A DNA stretch of 64,000 nt from Symsagittifera roscoffensis (Eukaryota > Xenacoelomorpha > Acoela > Convolutidae), in contig NC_087062.1 of the NCBI RefSeq assembly GCF_963678635.1, positions 10,772,670 to 10,836,669 on the forward strand, written 5' to 3'. This document shows, piece by piece, positions 60,611-64,000 of the stretch. Under the pieces are notes generated by a model. It did no database searches. It was given only the letters and a program-made list of their open reading frames with translations, and was not told the origin of the DNA. Numbering within the stretch: position 1 is the stretch's first letter; each line of letters opens with the position of its first letter. Made by a program: the position numbers and the translations under genes.

Positions 60611-61627
60611 AAATTGGATCTTAATTTAATTTTCTCCACAATATACACTACAATGATTATCCTCAATTCATATTCCTCGTATTTTGTGCTATATTGCTTG
60701 TTAGATTTAATTACGAATTATTTTAGCGCTGAAAATAATTTAATGAAATGATTTTTATTGGTCCATTGTAGTTTGATTTTGATCCGAAATTGAGTTATAT
60801 TCGAAAAACTGCTTTCAAGCTAGAATTGAACAACTGGCGCTTATGAAAATCAAGAGGGACTTATTTTTACCGTTGCGATAAGCGAGGGTATTGCAATCGG
60901 GTACTTGTATTTTTTCCCGTAAATAACTTTACGCACAGAATGGTCAAATGTGTAGAAAAAGTAAATTTCAGGCATGCTCAATTTCTTGAAAATTCAAATA
61001 AATTCATTTAGGTAGTAAATAGGTGTAGTCTGTTTCCGGTGTTTGTTCTTTTTTTCAAATAATTTCTTTGAAAAGATTTTTTCTCGGATTTATGGTTTTC
61101 GGCCTGGTTTCCGTCGTTTTTTTTGGTACCGTTTTTTTTCGATTTTTGTTAAGCATGGATTTCTTGATTTTGAAATTGATGTTGAAAGTCATTTTACCAG
61201 GTCTGATTTATATTAATTTTATATATTTTTTTCGATTGAACGGTTTTGGTTTGTTTTATGGCATAATGAAATTAAAGTGCGTTATTTTGTGGGGACAATT
61301 TCCTCTTCGACAAAACCCGGTATTAATACACTTGCGAGAGCAAGTGTCTTAAAATCGGGAAGAATATTTTTTTTCAGTAAGCAACCTTTCTTGCAGGTTT
61401 TAACTTCAACTTCAAGTCACTTTCAGAAGATTGTTTTTGCTCTTTCACACATGTTCTTTCACGACAAGGCATGAATGAAAAATGAAATATTAGACCGCAT
61501 GAATGAAAAAAGAAATCATTTGCGCACTTTTCCGGGCTCTTTCACAATTTTCTGGCATCGTTCCCTCAGAAAAAGCAAAAACAAGGGCTATTTTTCCCTC
61601 GGGCATCTTTCAACTATGTTGTAACTA

Positions 61628-61934
61628 TTACAAAGACAAAAAATATTCCTGCAATATTAACAGTAAGTACGTCATCTAATGTAGAAAAATTGACCTAGAT
61701 AAAGAATGATGTTAAAATGAGGGCAGAAAGCACAGTTCGAAAGAGGGCTCAGTCGAAATGAGCAGTTTTGCAGCGGGCAGAACTATTGCAAATTAAAATT
61801 ATCCACCTTCAGATGAAAATACAGATTTAAAAATATAACTTTCAGTTTGTGAAAAATTCTATTTGAAATTTGGATAAAAGTTTCTCCACAATATACGACA
61901 CAATGATTATCCTATATTCATATTCCTCGTATTA
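61628..61934 (+). pseudogene. Decayed duplicate of ANKRD27 exon-20 tail
   Basis: About 305 bp match 60373-60683, including the last coding part, the stop region and the first 3' UTR bases (CTCCACAATATAC, CAATGATTATCC, CATATTCCTCGTATT). The copy has substitutions, a TAG where exon 20 has an ATG codon, and indels, so it no longer encodes the tail. Confidence 0.85.
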
Positions 61935-62310
61935 GAGTCAATCAACGTTGTTAGGACTCTTATATAGGTCGCGATGATTTTTTAAGTTTCTTTTTTAAGT
62001 TACGTCCTAAAATTTGTTCAGAGTCGGATTTAGTTTTTCGCGTTTTAACTTTTTGATTTTTTTCTGTTAATTTCTTTTATTAAACATTGAAAATTGAAAT
62101 GAAAAAGTAAAAAGCACAAAAAACGTGATCAGTTTCTTGTTTCGAAAGGAGTTCAAATTTCAGTTTCCCCAGCTAATTAAATATTTTACTTATTGATCCA
62201 GTTTTCTCCAATTGGGTTACTTTTATCCAAAAATTTTAAAAAAACTAGAGTTTTAAGAGCACCTTGTTTTTTCTTTGAAATTTGGAAATTGTGATTTTTT
62301 CAATAAAGAA
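61934..62310 (+). mobile_element. Helentron-like element downstream of ANKRD27
   Basis: Starts AGAGTCAATCAACG and keeps ACTCTTATATAGGTCGCGAT and TTGATCCAGTTTTCTC. It begins exactly where the duplicated exon-20 tail ends. Confidence 0.5.
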
Positions 62311-63532
62311 GTCATTACTTATTATCGAATTCAGTTGAATTAACTAGTTATTCGGAAAAAGTCATCTTAAGATTTGCTGTTCGTCCTTTTTCGTTATAGT
62401 ACCACTTTCAATACAAGGCGTCCGTGGCAAATTAAACATTCCAAATTGAATAGAGACATCAAAAATTTGGTCTTATTCATACGCTGCCGGGTTACCGGAC
62501 GTAAAGTGTTTCTCATTTGTCGTTTACATAGCGTGTGTAATTATATGGGGGGAGCAAAAGTTTGATAGCTTAGTTCATATACGAGAACTTTTTGTTCTTT
62601 TCAATTGCTTAAGTGCTTTAGGCTTATATAAGTTAACGTAAATTTTGTTTTGGTGCTAAATCACTAATGCCAGTTGTCTTGGTTGACACATTTGTCTCAA
62701 ATTGCAGTTATGGAAATTGAGACAACCGTATGAAAGCTTTTATTATGTCTTTTCCGATATTTTTGGAAACTATTTGCGGGTTTTGTCTCATTTTCTTTTG
62801 GCTTGCTTGTCCTGCTGTGATAGCGTTGTATCGCAATTGATGTGAAGCTCCACTTTACCCTCTGTATCTGCATTAGTTTTTCTACCAAAAAATTTTTTCT
62901 TACGAAAACTTCACAAATCTTAAAAGGCTGTCGGAGCGTTCAGCCCTGATAGGAGCAGTCTTTTTTCTTTTTGTTATCGAATTGATTTTTATCCCATGCT
63001 TAGTGAATCACAATTACTTTTATCTAAAACAAATTGCTCTAAAAGTTAAAAGAGTGATTGAAATAGGCTTAAGCCCGTATCTTCGGTGCTTAATATTTCC
63101 TGATGTGAATTTTCCTGGTCTCCTATTTAAACCTTCAGCTCAGGTTTTGCTGAAAGTTATTGTGTTTGGACTGTAACCACTGTAAAACAGCTCGAACATT
63201 TTTGAATTTGATGCTGTTGTACTAACTGGTGGTACCTGATTAATTCCTTAGTAGTGATTGACCGATGGCATGTGAAGGTATCATGGAACGGTCAATGGGG
63301 CTTTGGTGATCCTCTTTTTTTGTTTTGTTTCGTGCTTTGTCTGATGAGCCTTTTCCTCCTTTTATCTCTTCTTGTCTTGTTTTTATCCCGCAGATTTTTG
63401 ATTGATTTTTCTAAATCCGACTGTAAAACAATGTCGACAATACATCTACCTAGGTTTCGAGTTGAACCACGTATGCCGATACTTATTATACATGAATTCT
63501 TTCGCCCAATTAATTTTTTTATGATGTAGAGC

Positions 63533-63695
63533 AAGTTGAGATCCTCCCCCCTAAACACGTTTAGGGAGGAGGGTGTTAACTTGATTCTGAGCTCGAATTT
63601 TCAGCCAATCAGAGTAGAGCGTTTTACACGCAGCGCTTATAAGATTTAATATAAATTCAACGCTAGGGTGGAGGATCTTAACTTGTTAACTTGGT
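63533..63695 (+). repeat. Hairpin-bearing repeat, second copy
   Basis: Shares ATCCTCCCCCC / GGGAGGAGGGTG, CAGCCAATCAGAGTAGAGCG and CAGCGCTTATAAG with 46858-47010. Here both ends are visible: CAAGTTGAGATCCTCC inverts to GGAGGATCTTAACTTG. Confidence 0.65.
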
Positions 63696-63772
63696 CTATT
63701 AGGGGGGGGGGGGGCAAGTATTTCGGCAAGCATTTTAAAAGTTATGTCGAGGTTTCTCTTGGTCTTGACCAC

Positions 63773-64000
63773 CAGCGGATTTAGGCGGGAGGGCGGATGC
63801 CCCCCCCCCCCCCCCCCACTCGGGAATTCGTCCCCCTGCCGATCTAAAGGTTCTCCCATTTTGAGATGTCCATTTTTAGCTAACGGACCCTAAAATTCTT
63901 CCAAAGGCGCCTTTGGCGCCAATACTAATTAATTTTGAGGGGAAGGGCGCCCCGAAAAAAAGCGATTTTTTGGTCAAATTTTTCCAATAAGTAACTAAAA
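63773..64000. mobile_element. hAT-like MITE, copy cut by window end
   Basis: GCGGATTTAGGCGGG, a C-run of about 18, CCATTTTTAGCTAACGGACC and GGCGCCTTTGGCGCC follow copies 1 and 2. The 3' end lies beyond the window. Confidence 0.8.

Larger units (their letters stand above)
61000..64000. other. Region downstream of ANKRD27
   Basis: No gene is supported. It contains the exon-20 duplicate, a Helentron-like copy, a GGCTGTCGGAGCGTTCAG repeat near 62925, the hairpin repeat at 63533 and a truncated MITE. Confidence 0.5.

Overview
This is animal nuclear DNA, AT-rich, with spliced genes, long repeat-filled introns, tRNA genes and an LTR retroelement. I cannot place the phylum. The host gene is a clearly divergent ANKRD27 (VARP) orthologue, so an invertebrate is most likely.

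Host gene. Twenty exons on the + strand (4046 to 60610) build a 1334-residue VARP-like protein. It has a VPS9 GEF domain (exons 5-9), a first zinc-fingernail motif (exon 10), a first ankyrin block (exons 11-14), a low-complexity linker (exons 15-16), a second fingernail (exon 17) and a second ankyrin block (exons 18-20). All twenty exon phases join and the exon lengths sum to a multiple of three (4005 nt). Intron 6 appears to be a GC-AG intron. Two further ORF-like stretches with splice sites (45547-45683 and 47511-47635) do not fit the phase chain.

Retroelement. Intron 7 (14221-39465) holds an 18,918-bp Ty3/gypsy-class element (19519-38436), in the same orientation as the gene. Its two 410-bp LTRs look identical and it is flanked by a 4-bp duplication, AATG. 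It carries a 1.7-kb leader with repeated stem-loops, a small basic ORF overlapping the gag start, an uninterrupted 2740-residue Gag-Pol, two tiny hydrophobic ORFs, a 378-codon ORF without any methionine codon, an envelope-like glycoprotein and a 597-residue ORF of unknown function. After these comes a small candidate intron and a 1.5-kb 3' region. Size, coding capacity and compact stop/start overlaps make it the most interesting object here.

Other content. Three tRNA genes lie in the introns: Met-CAT and Asn-GTT on the - strand and Pro-TGG on the + strand. Introns also carry several non-autonomous DNA transposon families. One is a Helentron-like family whose 3' ends coincide with the splice acceptors of exons 10 and 16. 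Others are hAT-like MITEs with exact 8-bp target duplications, some of them nested. There are also large foldback repeats, tRNA-like SINE heads and a decayed copy of the last exon's tail at 61628-61934. The flanks (1-4045 and 61000-64000) show no gene I can support.
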